Source: Prevotella sp. UBA2711
GTDB taxonomy: Bacteria; Bacteroidota; Bacteroidia; Bacteroidales; Bacteroidaceae
Direction: 5' to 3'
DNA length: 46,402 nucleotides
Assembly (NCBI GenBank): GCA_002354095.1
Contig: DEKX01000008.1
Coordinates: 1-46,402 of the forward strand
Shown here: one piece after another, positions 32,641 to 41,154 of the stretch
Layout: the number at the start of each line of letters is the position of its first letter
Numbering within the stretch: position 1 is the stretch's first letter
Program-made: the position numbers and the translations under genes
The notes under the pieces: generated by a model
Databases searched by the model: none
What the model was told of the DNA's origin: nothing
Seen by the model: the letters and a program-made list of their open reading frames with translations, nothing else

Positions 32641-34722
32641 TTAATTAGTTAAATGTCCTTTTACTTTCACACAGAGCATCGTCAGGTCGTCGCTCTGTTC
32701 GGCACCGTTGGCGTGTCGCGCCACATCTGCCTTCATCATCTCCACCGTTTCCTGCGATGAGTTAAACGGATGTTTCTCCAGCATCTCCAGCAACAGGTCG
32801 TCGCCATACTGTTCTTGCTGATCGTCTTCTGCCTCGTTCAGTCCGTCGCTATAGACGAAGAACGGCTGACCGCTGATATCGTCAATACTTTCGCCATCGT
32901 AAGGCAGTCCCGGCCACAGTCCGAGGGGTGCATTCGGTTGCATATCTATGAAGTGTGTCGTTCCGTCGGGCATCTTGATGACGGGTGGATTATGACCTGC
33001 ATTACAGAAATCCAAATGCCCCGTCGGCAGGTCTATCACACCAATGAACATCGTAACGAACATACCACTCTCGTTGTCTTCCGACAGAGCATTATTCAGT
33101 TTTTCGGCTATCTCGGCTGGAGGCAGTCCCTGTTGCGATACAACACGGAACAGATTGCGAGCCACAGCCATAAACAGCGAGGCTGGTACACCCTTACCAC
33201 TCACGTCACCCAGACAGAAGTAGAGTTTCTCGTCCAACAGGATGAAGTCGTAGAGGTCGCCACCAACAGCCTTAGCTGGTGTCATCGACGCATAGAGGTC
33301 GATGTCCGTACGCTCTGGGAACGGTGGGAACTTCTGTGGAATCATACTCTGCTGTATATCGCGTGCAATACGCAGGTCGCTCTCTATACGTTCCTTCGCA
33401 GTAGTTGTCTCTTCCAGTTGGTCGTAAGCCGTCAGCAATTCCTCGTGGGTCTGTTGCAACTGATCGTGGGCTTTCTTCAGTCGGCGTGCTGAACGGATGC
33501 GGAACACGATGAAGATCACCAGTGCCAACACGATGACACCCACGATAATCATCATGAGTCGGAACTGTTCGCGCTCCTTGGCCATTTTCAGTTCGTCCAC
33601 CTGGAACAGGGTATTCATTTCGTTCAGCTGCGACTTCGTGTCCTGCACGTTGATGGAGTCATTGATGACGTACACCTTTTCAAAATACTGAGCAGCCTCC
33701 TCGAAGCGTCCTAACTTCATCAGAATTTCGGCACGCTGTTTGATAACATCCAGATACGACGAGGCATCGCTCTCTGCGTCAGGCATATTCAGCCGTCGGT
33801 TGTTATACGCCAATGCCTCCTGATAGCGACCCTCCTGATAGCGCAGTTTACCCATATTCAGCAACCACGACATACCCGTATAGTCGGTTTCGTCACTGAT
33901 ATTCTCCTTAGCCTTCGCCATCATCTCGTCAGCTTCAGGAAGTCGGTCGAGTCCCATAGCAGCCTGACTGCAAGCTATATAATAGGTGGCATAGAGCAGT
34001 TGCACGGATTCCTTCGTGGGCTGGTTCTCCTTGATGTATTCAGGCAGGAACTTCTGCCACTGTTTCGTCAGTTCATCCAGTGCTGCATAGTCTTTCTTCA
34101 GGTTCAGCACGTCACTATAGTAAGGATAGAGGTCAGCCAGCAACGTGGGGTAAGGATGAATGTTCGACATGATTTCCATACCCTTCTGATAGTTGTTCAC
34201 ACTCTCGTCCAGCACGTTCAGAATGGTATAGACACTACCCAGTGTATAGTATGCCGTTCCCATACCCAACTGGTGGTTACGGTTCTTGGCATCCTGGAAC
34301 ATATCCTGTGCCACACGAAGCGCCTGATTAGGTTTGCCGGCATACAGATAGGTATTCGCCAACAGCGCCCAGATGTTATAGTAGGCATTCCATTGTCCAT
34401 GAGCACTCAGCAACTTCATGTCCTCGGGCACATACTGGTACACCGAGTCGTTCATGTCGTGCCCATAGAAATAGGCAATGCGGAAAGCTACAGCTTCCGC
34501 CAATAGTTCATAACGCTTTGCATGTTCGCGGAGTTTAATCAGTTGGTCCAGACACGCAATGACGTTGTCCTTATCATCAACCTCCACATATTGGTTGAAA
34601 CGCTTCACCAGTGAATCCTCCTGAGCTGCATAGTTTGCTGACACACCATCAGCCAGAGCTTGCTGAGGTAGCAGGCTGGCAGTTAGTAATAGGCTTATGA
34701 TGATGTATAGTTTGGCTTTCAC
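32641..34722 (-). CDS. TPR-sensor PP2C phosphatase (RsbU/SpoIIE type)
   Basis: The 693-aa membrane protein has a signal peptide (1-24) and a periplasmic tetratricopeptide array (about 30-370, for example AYYTLGSVYTILNVLDESVN). A transmembrane helix lies at about 385-407, a coiled coil at about 410-455 and a cytoplasmic SpoIIE-type PP2C domain at about 455-690. Metal-binding motifs are present: AVGGDLYDF, LGDVSGKGVPA, FVYSDGLNEAED and SDDLT. It would dephosphorylate the STAS protein in response to an envelope signal. It follows dapA by 11 nt and precedes the kinase gene by 15 nt. Confidence 0.92.
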   Translation of the reverse strand: MKAKLYIIISLLLTASLLPQQALADGVSANYAAQEDSLVKRFNQYVEVDDKDNVIACLDQLIKLREHAKRYELLAEAVAFRIAYFYGHDMNDSVYQYVPEDMKLLSAHGQWNAYYNIWALLANTYLYAGKPNQALRVAQDMFQDAKNRNHQLGMGTAYYTLGSVYTILNVLDESVNNYQKGMEIMSNIHPYPTLLADLYPYYSDVLNLKKDYAALDELTKQWQKFLPEYIKENQPTKESVQLLYATYYIACSQAAMGLDRLPEADEMMAKAKENISDETDYTGMSWLLNMGKLRYQEGRYQEALAYNNRRLNMPDAESDASSYLDVIKQRAEILMKLGRFEEAAQYFEKVYVINDSINVQDTKSQLNEMNTLFQVDELKMAKEREQFRLMMIIVGVIVLALVIFIVFRIRSARRLKKAHDQLQQTHEELLTAYDQLEETTTAKERIESDLRIARDIQQSMIPQKFPPFPERTDIDLYASMTPAKAVGGDLYDFILLDEKLYFCLGDVSGKGVPASLFMAVARNLFRVVSQQGLPPAEIAEKLNNALSEDNESGMFVTMFIGVIDLPTGHLDFCNAGHNPPVIKMPDGTTHFIDMQPNAPLGLWPGLPYDGESIDDISGQPFFVYSDGLNEAEDDQQEQYGDDLLLEMLEKHPFNSSQETVEMMKADVARHANGAEQSDDLTMLCVKVKGHLTN

Positions 34723-34733
34723 TGGTTGCTATG

Positions 34734-35621
34734 TCATATCTTCAGTTCTTTCATGATTTCACTCATTCGTTGCAAAGTAGAGATACGCGTCGGCACTAAA
34801 GGCAGACGGAGCACATTCTGAATATAACCCATCTCGTGCAGCATGGCTTTCACACCAGCTGGATTGCCATCGACAAACAATAGCGAGAAGAGGTCGATGA
34901 AGCGGTGGTGAATCTTTCGTGCACCATCGTATTCGCCTTTCATCTGCAAACGAATCATCTTGGAGAACTCACGAGGCAGGGCGTTGCCTATCACACTGAT
35001 TACACCCACAGCACCACAACTGATCATGGGGAATGTCAGCGCGTCGTCACCCGAGATGACGTCAAAATCCTTGGGCTTGTTCTTGATAATCTCATCGACT
35101 TGTTCCAGATTACCGCTGGCTTCCTTGATAGCCACGATGTTCTGACAATCGCGCGCCAAGCGTACCGTTGTCTCGGCTTTCATATTCACACCTGTACGTC
35201 CTGGAACATTGTAGAGCACTACCGGCAACGATGTAGCAGCAGCTATCGCCTTGAAGTGCTGATACAATCCCTCCTGCGAGGGTTTGTTGTAATAAGGACA
35301 AACGCTGAGCACACCGTCAATGCCCTTGAAGTCGCGAGTCTTCAGTTCCTGAACAATCTCTGCGGTATTATATCCGCCACATCCCATCAGGATGGGTACT
35401 CGGCCGCCTACCAAGTCAACCACTAAATCCTTGATTTTCTGTTTCTCGTCAGCTGTCAATGTAGGGGTTTCGCCTGTTGTGGCGAGAATACAAAAAAAGT
35501 CTGCCCCGTTGTCAAGCTGATATTCAACCAGACGAATCAGCGCCTTGTAATCTACTGACCCGTCTTCCAAAAAGGGAGTTACGAGAGCAATACCTAAACC
35601 TTTGAAGATATTATGTACCAT
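34734..35621 (-). CDS. dapA: 4-hydroxy-tetrahydrodipicolinate synthase
   Basis: This 295-aa class I aldolase condenses pyruvate with aspartate semialdehyde in lysine and diaminopimelate synthesis. The Schiff-base Lys166 is in VAIKEASG, the catalytic Tyr137 in LYNVPGRTG, and the TTGE motif at 48-51. The start at 35621 (MVHNIFKGLG) is chosen over an upstream frame because family members begin this way and a -7 element lies at 35645-35652. It heads the possible long operon with the partner-switching genes, an unexpected pairing. Confidence 0.95.
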   Translation of the reverse strand: MVHNIFKGLGIALVTPFLEDGSVDYKALIRLVEYQLDNGADFFCILATTGETPTLTADEKQKIKDLVVDLVGGRVPILMGCGGYNTAEIVQELKTRDFKGIDGVLSVCPYYNKPSQEGLYQHFKAIAAATSLPVVLYNVPGRTGVNMKAETTVRLARDCQNIVAIKEASGNLEQVDEIIKNKPKDFDVISGDDALTFPMISCGAVGVISVIGNALPREFSKMIRLQMKGEYDGARKIHHRFIDLFSLLFVDGNPAGVKAMLHEMGYIQNVLRLPLVPTRISTLQRMSEIMKELKI

Positions 35622-35644
35622 ATTAAGAAATATATTTCTGTCGG

Positions 35645-35652
35645 CAAAATTA
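35645..35652 (-). promoter_or_regulatory. -7 element of the dapA operon
   Basis: On the minus strand TAATTTTG (plus CAAAATTA) matches TAnnTTTG, 23 nt before the dapA start. A convincing -33 element is not seen at the usual spacing. Confidence 0.5.
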
Positions 35653-35719
35653 CACAAAATTATCGAGAATACTATGTATTTTCCTAAAAAAAATGCACAA
35701 TTGTATGGAAATGGTATAA

Positions 35720-35756
35720 ATAAAAGGTCACACTGATATCACATCAGTGTGACCCC
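35720..35756 (-). terminator. Terminator of the glycogen branching enzyme operon
   Basis: A 12-bp perfect stem (35726-35737 and 35743-35754, GGTCACACTGAT) with a 5-nt loop is followed on the minus strand by TTTTATTTAT. It lies 36 nt after the branching enzyme stop. Confidence 0.88.
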
Positions 35757-35791
35757 CAATTGTTAAATTCTAAAATATGATAAAAATACCT

Positions 35792-37888
35792 TTACATTTT
35801 GCGCAATACGACTGCTGAACGGGCTGGAATATAGAGCTTCAGCCATTCCTTGTGATCCTCTACATACAGAGGGTCATAGTTGGTGATGTGTGTCACGCTG
35901 TCGTCGGCAAAGCCGTTGCCACCGAACTCCTTGGCATCGGTGTTCAGCACTACCTCGTAACTGCCTGTAGGCACGAGGAAACCATAGTCGGTGTACGAAC
36001 GTGTGGGCGAGAAGTTGAATACGAACACCAAGTCGCCACGCATATAGCACAGCACCTTGTCGCCTTCGTCGTGCCAGATTTCGGTCACCGGTGTAGCCTG
36101 GAAATTCTTCTGGCTCTTAATCACCTCCAGCATCTTGCGGTCGAAGTCGCCCAACCAGTGGTAGCACAAATCGGGATTGTCCACCAAGTGCCACTGACGG
36201 CGTGCATATTTATACGACCAGCCGTTACCCTCGCGTGGGAAGTCTATCCACTCTGGGTGTCCGAACTCGTTACCCATGAAGTTCAGATAGCCGCCGTTGA
36301 TAGCGCCTGCCGTTACCAGACGAATCATCTTATGCAGGGCAATACCGCGCTGGGCAATATCGTTGACGTCCTTTTTGGCAAAGTGCCAGTACATATCGGC
36401 ATCTATCAAACGGAAGATGATGGTCTTGTCGCCCACCAGTGCCTGGTCGTGACTCTCGCAGTACGAGATGGTCTTCTCGTCAGGACGACGGTTCTTCACC
36501 TCCCAGAAAATGCTGGTCACATTGATGTCCTCGTCGCGTACTTCCTTGATGGTCTTAATCCAGTAGTCGGGAATATTCATCGCCATACGGTAGTCGAAGC
36601 CATAGCCGCCATCCTCAAACTTAGCAGCCAGTCCTGGCATACCTGATACCTCCTCGGCAATGGTGATAGCCTGCGGGTTCACCTCGTGAATCAGACAGTT
36701 AGCCAATGTCAGATAGCAAATGGCATTATCGTCTTCATGTCCGTTGAAGTAGTCGCCGTAGCCTCCGAATGCCTCACCCAGCCCGTGTGAATAGTAGAGC
36801 ATCGAGGTGACACCGTCGAAGCGGAAACCGTCGAAATGGAATTCCTCCAGCCAGTACTTACAGTTGGAGAGCAGGAAGTGCATCACCTCATCCTTACCAT
36901 AGTCAAAGCAGAGTGAGTCCCATGCCGGGTGCTCGTGGCGGTCGCCTGGATAGAAGAACTGGTTGGGGTCGCCAGCCAGATTGCCCAAGCCCTCTACCTC
37001 GTTCTTGACAGCGTGCGAATGCACAATATCCATGATGACGGCAATACCCATCTTGTGGGCTGTGTCAATCATCTCCTTCAGTTCATCGGGGGTACCGAAG
37101 CGACTGGAGGGTGCAAAGAAGCTCGAAACGTGGTAGCCGAACGAACCATAGTAGGGGTGCTCCTGAATGGCCATCACCTGAATGGCATTATAGCCGTCTT
37201 TCTTCACGCGTGGCAGTACGTTCTCAGTAAACTCCTTGTAGGTGCCCACCTTCTCGGCATCCTGTGCCATACCAACATGGCACTCGTAAATCAACAGGGG
37301 CGACTTATTGGGCTTGAAGTTCTTTTTCTTGAACTCGTAAGGTTTCTCGGGGTTCCACACCTGAGCAGAGAAAATCTTCGTGGCATCGTCCTGCACCACG
37401 CGACGGCACCAGGCAGGAATACGCTCGCCTTCTCCCCCATTCCACTTCACCTTCATCTTGTAAAGGTCGCCGTGTTTGATGGCTTTCTCCGAGAGTTTCA
37501 GTTCCCAGTTACCCGTACCTTCTATGCGCTTACACTTATATTTCTCGTTCTCTGTCCAGTTGTTGAAGTCGCCCACCAGATAGATTTCCGTAGCATTGGG
37601 AGCCCACTCGCGGAACACCCATCCCTTTGCCAGTTTATGCAGTCCGAAGTACAGATGTCCGGTAGCGAAGTCCGAGAGTTTCTTCTTGCCGTTCTGGGTC
37701 AGCTGTCCAATCTTCCACAAGGCGTGGTCGTGACGTCCACGAATCGCGTCCTCGAAGGGCTCCAACCAACCGTCGTTTCTTACCAGTCCGATATGCTGTG
37801 GTTGTTCCTCCACTTTCTTCACTACCTTTTTGGCAGGTGCCTTCTTGGCAGTAGTCTTCTTAGCCGTTGTTTTCTTTGTTGTTGCCAT
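35792..37888 (-). CDS. glgB: 1,4-alpha-glucan branching enzyme with Lys-rich N-tail
   Basis: The 698-aa GH13 enzyme introduces alpha-1,6 branches into glycogen. After a tail it has the CBM48 domain (HLYFGLHKLAKGWVFREWAP; EIYLVGDFNNW). The catalytic barrel has nucleophile Asp in FDGFRFDGVTSM, acid Glu in TIAEEVSGMPG and the third Asp in YCESHDQALVGDK. A C-terminal beta domain follows. The sequence resembles the eukaryote-like branching enzymes found in Bacteroidetes. Residues 1-26 (MATTKKTTAKKTTAKKAPAK and onward) are a repetitive Lys/Ala/Thr tail like histone H1 tails, not part of the enzyme. A full-length glycogen synthase is not in the window. It is followed by a strong terminator. Confidence 0.93.
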   Translation of the reverse strand: MATTKKTTAKKTTAKKAPAKKVVKKVEEQPQHIGLVRNDGWLEPFEDAIRGRHDHALWKIGQLTQNGKKKLSDFATGHLYFGLHKLAKGWVFREWAPNATEIYLVGDFNNWTENEKYKCKRIEGTGNWELKLSEKAIKHGDLYKMKVKWNGGEGERIPAWCRRVVQDDATKIFSAQVWNPEKPYEFKKKNFKPNKSPLLIYECHVGMAQDAEKVGTYKEFTENVLPRVKKDGYNAIQVMAIQEHPYYGSFGYHVSSFFAPSSRFGTPDELKEMIDTAHKMGIAVIMDIVHSHAVKNEVEGLGNLAGDPNQFFYPGDRHEHPAWDSLCFDYGKDEVMHFLLSNCKYWLEEFHFDGFRFDGVTSMLYYSHGLGEAFGGYGDYFNGHEDDNAICYLTLANCLIHEVNPQAITIAEEVSGMPGLAAKFEDGGYGFDYRMAMNIPDYWIKTIKEVRDEDINVTSIFWEVKNRRPDEKTISYCESHDQALVGDKTIIFRLIDADMYWHFAKKDVNDIAQRGIALHKMIRLVTAGAINGGYLNFMGNEFGHPEWIDFPREGNGWSYKYARRQWHLVDNPDLCYHWLGDFDRKMLEVIKSQKNFQATPVTEIWHDEGDKVLCYMRGDLVFVFNFSPTRSYTDYGFLVPTGSYEVVLNTDAKEFGGNGFADDSVTHITNYDPLYVEDHKEWLKLYIPARSAVVLRKM

Positions 37889-37890
37889 AA

Positions 37891-38337
37891 TTATGCTTTC
37901 ACTTTAAAGATTGCTTTTTTGATTTCGGGAACACCGGCGATGCAGGGTGCATGACCGTCCTGTGGGAAGAAGATAGCCATCATACCGGGCTGACAGGTGA
38001 TGTAGCTCTCAGCAGCCAGATCGGGAATCTTCGTGATGTCCTTCTCTGCATTATATTCAGCGGCGGGCAGATTCTCACGGGGCGTATATCCGAATGTCTC
38101 ACTGTCCGTGATAGGAATCTGGATATCAATCATCTTGTTGTGGGTCTCGATGACCGCCTGATCGGGTGTTTTGCCCTTAGCCACCGTGATGTTGACAAAC
38201 AGGTCTTTGCCTTCGATTTCATACTTGCCTGGTTCCATTTTTTTCAGGTCGTTGTTCTTCAGGAATTCCACCACCTTCGGAAACAGTGGGTTCACCGTTG
38301 CATAGTTCTTCAGGTTTTGCAAATTGTCGATAATCAT
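37891..38337 (-). CDS. YhcH/YjgK/YiaL-family protein
   Basis: This 148-aa cupin-like protein matches the YhcH/YjgK/YiaL (EbgC-like) family: the acidic/His segment ETHNKMIDIQIPITDSETFG, then CQPGMMAIFFPQDGHAPCIA with the conserved C-terminal metal-binding His region. Members are linked to sugar-acid, sialic acid or galactoside metabolism and may act as anomerases. It ends 2 nt before the glgB start, so the two are co-transcribed. The role beside glycogen branching is unclear. Confidence 0.85.
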   Translation of the reverse strand: MIIDNLQNLKNYATVNPLFPKVVEFLKNNDLKKMEPGKYEIEGKDLFVNITVAKGKTPDQAVIETHNKMIDIQIPITDSETFGYTPRENLPAAEYNAEKDITKIPDLAAESYITCQPGMMAIFFPQDGHAPCIAGVPEIKKAIFKVKA

Positions 38338-38366
38338 ATTTTGAAATTTTTTAGTAGTTAATATGC

Positions 38367-39494
38367 TTATTTTTTGTCCACTTCCCTACGCCCACGGGTA
38401 TAGTGACCGGTAGCCGTCACATTGCCGTTGGCATCTTTCTCGATGAAAGGTCCGTCACGTCGGTCGTCCACATACGAGCCCTCGAAACGCTTGCCATCCT
38501 TGTCTTGTTCGATGGCAGGGCCGTTGCGTCGTCCGTTCTTGAACTTGCCCTTGAATTTCGAGCCGTCAGCATAGCGTGCCACACCCTCGCCGTCGATGTT
38601 TCCGTTGGTGAAATGTCCTTCATAGACATCGCCGTTTTTCATCGAGAGTTTACCCTTGCCGTTGGGTTTGTCTTTGTTCCACTCGCCCTGATACACGTTG
38701 CCGTTTTTCCATACCAGCATACCGTCACCTTGCTTGTCGCCGTTGAAGAAACCGCCCGTATATTTATCGCCGTTGGCATAGCGGAACACACCCTGACCGG
38801 TGCGCTCGCCCAGTTGGTAGTCGCCTTCATACACGTCGCCGCTTTGGAATTTATAGATACCCTTTCCGTGCGGACTGTCGTCCTTCCACTGACCCACGTA
38901 GAGGTCGCCGTTGGAATATTGGAACACACCCTTGCCGTTGCGCAGGTTCTGCGAGTATTGCCCTTCGTACGATGAGCCGTCGGGCCACACAAACTTACCC
39001 TTACCGCTCTTCATATCCTCCTTCCACTGACCTTCGTAGTAGGCTCCGCCCTTATAGGTGTATTTTCCCGTACCCGTTCGCTTGTCGGCTTTCCACTGTC
39101 CGTCGTAGATGTCACCGTTGAAGTAGTACATCACGCCGTGGCCCTGCTGTTCGTCGGCATACCAAAGTCCCACATATTTATTATTATTCTGGAAGTAGAA
39201 GGTGCCTTGTCCGTGCTGATGGTCCTGGAACCACTCGCCTTCGTATTTCTCACCGTCCGAGAAGGTATAGGTGCCCTGTCCCTGACGCTTTCCCTTCACG
39301 TACTCGCCGTCATACCAGTCGCCGTTCTTATACACGGCCTTGCCTTTTCCGTGGGGCTTACCCGACGCCATTTCGCCTTTATATTCGCCGCCATCGGCAG
39401 TAGTACACGAGCCCAGCGTTATTTTCTGGGCTGAAATTGATAGGGAAAAAGTAATTAAAAATATAGATGCAATATTGCGTAATTTCATTGTCAT
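38367..39494 (-). CDS. Secreted MORN-repeat protein
   Basis: The 375-aa protein has a signal peptide (about 1-24, ending ISAQ) followed by about 14 MORN repeats of roughly 23 residues. Examples are YKNGDWYDGEYVKGKRQGQG and YKGGAYYEGQWKEDMKSGKG; the consensus is G-x-x-Y-x-G-x-W/F-x-x-G-x-x-x-G-x-G. MORN repeats form an extended beta structure that binds lipids or proteins. No other domain is present. Starts at 39494 and 39488 are both possible. The codons form a matching nucleotide repeat. It has its own promoter at 39513-39543. Confidence 0.9.
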   Translation of the reverse strand: MTMKLRNIASIFLITFSLSISAQKITLGSCTTADGGEYKGEMASGKPHGKGKAVYKNGDWYDGEYVKGKRQGQGTYTFSDGEKYEGEWFQDHQHGQGTFYFQNNNKYVGLWYADEQQGHGVMYYFNGDIYDGQWKADKRTGTGKYTYKGGAYYEGQWKEDMKSGKGKFVWPDGSSYEGQYSQNLRNGKGVFQYSNGDLYVGQWKDDSPHGKGIYKFQSGDVYEGDYQLGERTGQGVFRYANGDKYTGGFFNGDKQGDGMLVWKNGNVYQGEWNKDKPNGKGKLSMKNGDVYEGHFTNGNIDGEGVARYADGSKFKGKFKNGRRNGPAIEQDKDGKRFEGSYVDDRRDGPFIEKDANGNVTATGHYTRGRREVDKK

Positions 39495-39512
39495 TTCTTT
39501 TATTTCGTCCTA

Positions 39513-39543
39513 CAAAATTATAAAAAAAAGTGCTATGCTCAAA
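39513..39543 (-). promoter_or_regulatory. Promoter of the MORN-repeat gene
   Basis: On the minus strand TAATTTTG (plus CAAAATTA, 39513-39520) is preceded after 19 nt by TTTG (plus CAAA, 39540-39543). Confidence 0.65.
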
Positions 39544-39583
39544 ATTAATTAGGGTATATTAACGCAAGATACAATTATTTTTG

Positions 39584-39591
39584 TACCTTTG
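39584..39591 (+). promoter_or_regulatory. -7 element of the kdsB operon
   Basis: TACCTTTG is a perfect -7 element, 39 nt before the ATG at 39631. No clear TTTG lies 20 nt upstream. Confidence 0.6.
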
Positions 39592-39630
39592 CGAGCAAAA
39601 TAACACCTTAGCAAGAAAAATGTAACAAAT

Positions 39631-40380
39631 ATGATGAAGTTTATTGCAATTATACCTGCACGTTATGCATCGACCCGTTTCCCGGGTAAGCCGTTGGCTA
39701 TGCTGGGCGGTCGTCCTGTTATCCAACATGTTTACGAAAAGGCTGTCAAAGCGCTGGGCGAGGCTTATGTGGCTACTGACGACGAGCGTATCTACCAGAC
39801 GGTCACTGCGTTTGGCGGACGGGCTGTCATGACGCGCACCGACCATAAGAGTGGTACGGACCGCATCGAGGAGGCTTGCGAAAAAATAGGAACCGACGCC
39901 GATGTCATTATCAACATTCAGGGCGACGAGCCTTTTGTGGCTACTTCGCAGATTGAGACGTTGAAGTCGCTCTTCGACCATCCTCAGACGCAAATTGGCA
40001 CCTTGGGCAAGCGTTTCGAGAGCATCGAGGCAGTCATGAATCCCAATTCGCCCAAGATCGTGGCCGACCGCGAGGGCTTTGCCCTTTACTTCAGCCGTTC
40101 GGTCATTCCCTACGTCAGGGGCAAGGAACAGCAGGAGTGGCTCTGTCATTTCCCTTATCTGAAGCACTTGGGCATCTACGCCTATCGCCGCGACATTCTG
40201 CGTGAAGTCACTCTGTTGCCCCAGTCACCGCTCGAACTGGCTGAGAGTCTCGAACAGCTCCGCTGGTTGGAGAACGGCTATCGCATCCGTGTGGGCATCA
40301 CCGAGGTGGAGACGGTGGGTATCGACACACCTGAGGATTTACAACGTGCCGAGGCGTTTCTAAAGACTATTCAACAGTAG
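39631..40380 (+). CDS. kdsB: 3-deoxy-manno-octulosonate cytidylyltransferase
   Basis: The 249-aa enzyme activates Kdo to CMP-Kdo for lipopolysaccharide core synthesis. Motifs are clear: IPARYASTRFPGKPLAMLGG, YVATDDERI, RTDHKSGTDRIEEA, INIQGDEPF, and HLGIYAYRRDIL. The length is typical. Two adjacent ATGs (39631, 39634) are possible starts. nudC follows after 6 nt. Confidence 0.95.
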   Translation: MMKFIAIIPARYASTRFPGKPLAMLGGRPVIQHVYEKAVKALGEAYVATDDERIYQTVTAFGGRAVMTRTDHKSGTDRIEEACEKIGTDADVIINIQGDEPFVATSQIETLKSLFDHPQTQIGTLGKRFESIEAVMNPNSPKIVADREGFALYFSRSVIPYVRGKEQQEWLCHFPYLKHLGIYAYRRDILREVTLLPQSPLELAESLEQLRWLENGYRIRVGITEVETVGIDTPEDLQRAEAFLKTIQQ

Positions 40381-40386
40381 GCTGCT

Positions 40387-41133
40387 ATGAGATATTTTGT
40401 ATTTTGTCAGAGCGACCTCGTACTGGAGAAGACACCCGACGGCTATCGCATTCCTACGGAAATGCCTGTGGAGCCTAAGCCTTGGACTACTATCATGAAT
40501 GTGGATGGCGAAAAGGCGTATCGCATCGACCAGCCTCTGATGGACCATCCGCGCTATGAGATGTGTGGTTTGCGCCAGAGTTACTATAAATTGACGGCTG
40601 AGGAATACGGCAAGGCTGGCAAGTGTCACGAACTGCTCTACTGGGACCAGAATACGAAGTTCTGTGGGGTGTGTGGCGGACCCATGAAGTTTCATACCGA
40701 TATTTCCAAGCGTTGCGAGCACTGTGGCAAGGAGGTGTGGCCGCAACTGGCTACGGCTATCATCGTGTTGGTGCGCAAGGGCAACGAGGTATTGCTGGTA
40801 CATGCCAATAATTTCCGTACGGATTTCTACGGTCTTGTAGCTGGGTTCGTGGAGACGGGCGAGACGCTCGAAGAGGCTGTGCATCGCGAGGTGATGGAGG
40901 AAACGGGGCTTCACATCAAGAACCTGCGCTACTTCGGCAGTCAGCCTTGGCCCTACCCTTGCGGGCTCATGGTGGGTTTCACGGCTGATTACGACAGTGG
41001 TAAAATCCATCTCCAGCGTTCCGAGCTTTCCAAAGGTTCCTGGTTCGATAAAGACCATCTTCCCCATATCCCCGAAAAACTCTCCATCGCCAGAAAACTC
41101 ATTGACGCCTGGTTGGAAAAATTGAAAAATTGA
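40387..41133 (+). CDS. nudC: NAD+ diphosphatase (Nudix hydrolase)
   Basis: This 248-aa Nudix enzyme cleaves NADH to NMNH and AMP and, in characterised homologues, removes NAD caps from RNA. A zinc ribbon is present (CGVCGGPMKFH, then CEHCGKEVWPQ), followed by the Nudix box GFVETGETLEEAVHREVMEE with its REVxEExG core. SQPWPYP directly after is the diagnostic NADH pyrophosphatase tag. The C-terminal codons and stop lie in a tandem TTGAAAAA repeat that runs into the next gene. Confidence 0.92.
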   Translation: MRYFVFCQSDLVLEKTPDGYRIPTEMPVEPKPWTTIMNVDGEKAYRIDQPLMDHPRYEMCGLRQSYYKLTAEEYGKAGKCHELLYWDQNTKFCGVCGGPMKFHTDISKRCEHCGKEVWPQLATAIIVLVRKGNEVLLVHANNFRTDFYGLVAGFVETGETLEEAVHREVMEETGLHIKNLRYFGSQPWPYPCGLMVGFTADYDSGKIHLQRSELSKGSWFDKDHLPHIPEKLSIARKLIDAWLEKLKN

Positions 41134-41154
41134 AAAATTGAAGGATTGAAAAAG
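41113..41154 (+). repeat. Tandem TTGAAAAA octamers across the nudC end
   Basis: Words starting TTG recur at 41113, 41122, 41130, 41138 and 41146; three are TTGAAAAA and the others are near copies. They encode the nudC C-terminus, its TGA stop and the likely TTG start of the next gene. Copy number could change by slippage. Confidence 0.65.

Noticed and set aside
36929..37954. A 341-codon plus-strand frame opposite the branching enzyme
   Set aside because: It is antisense to a well-supported GH13 gene, with no promoter or known domain.
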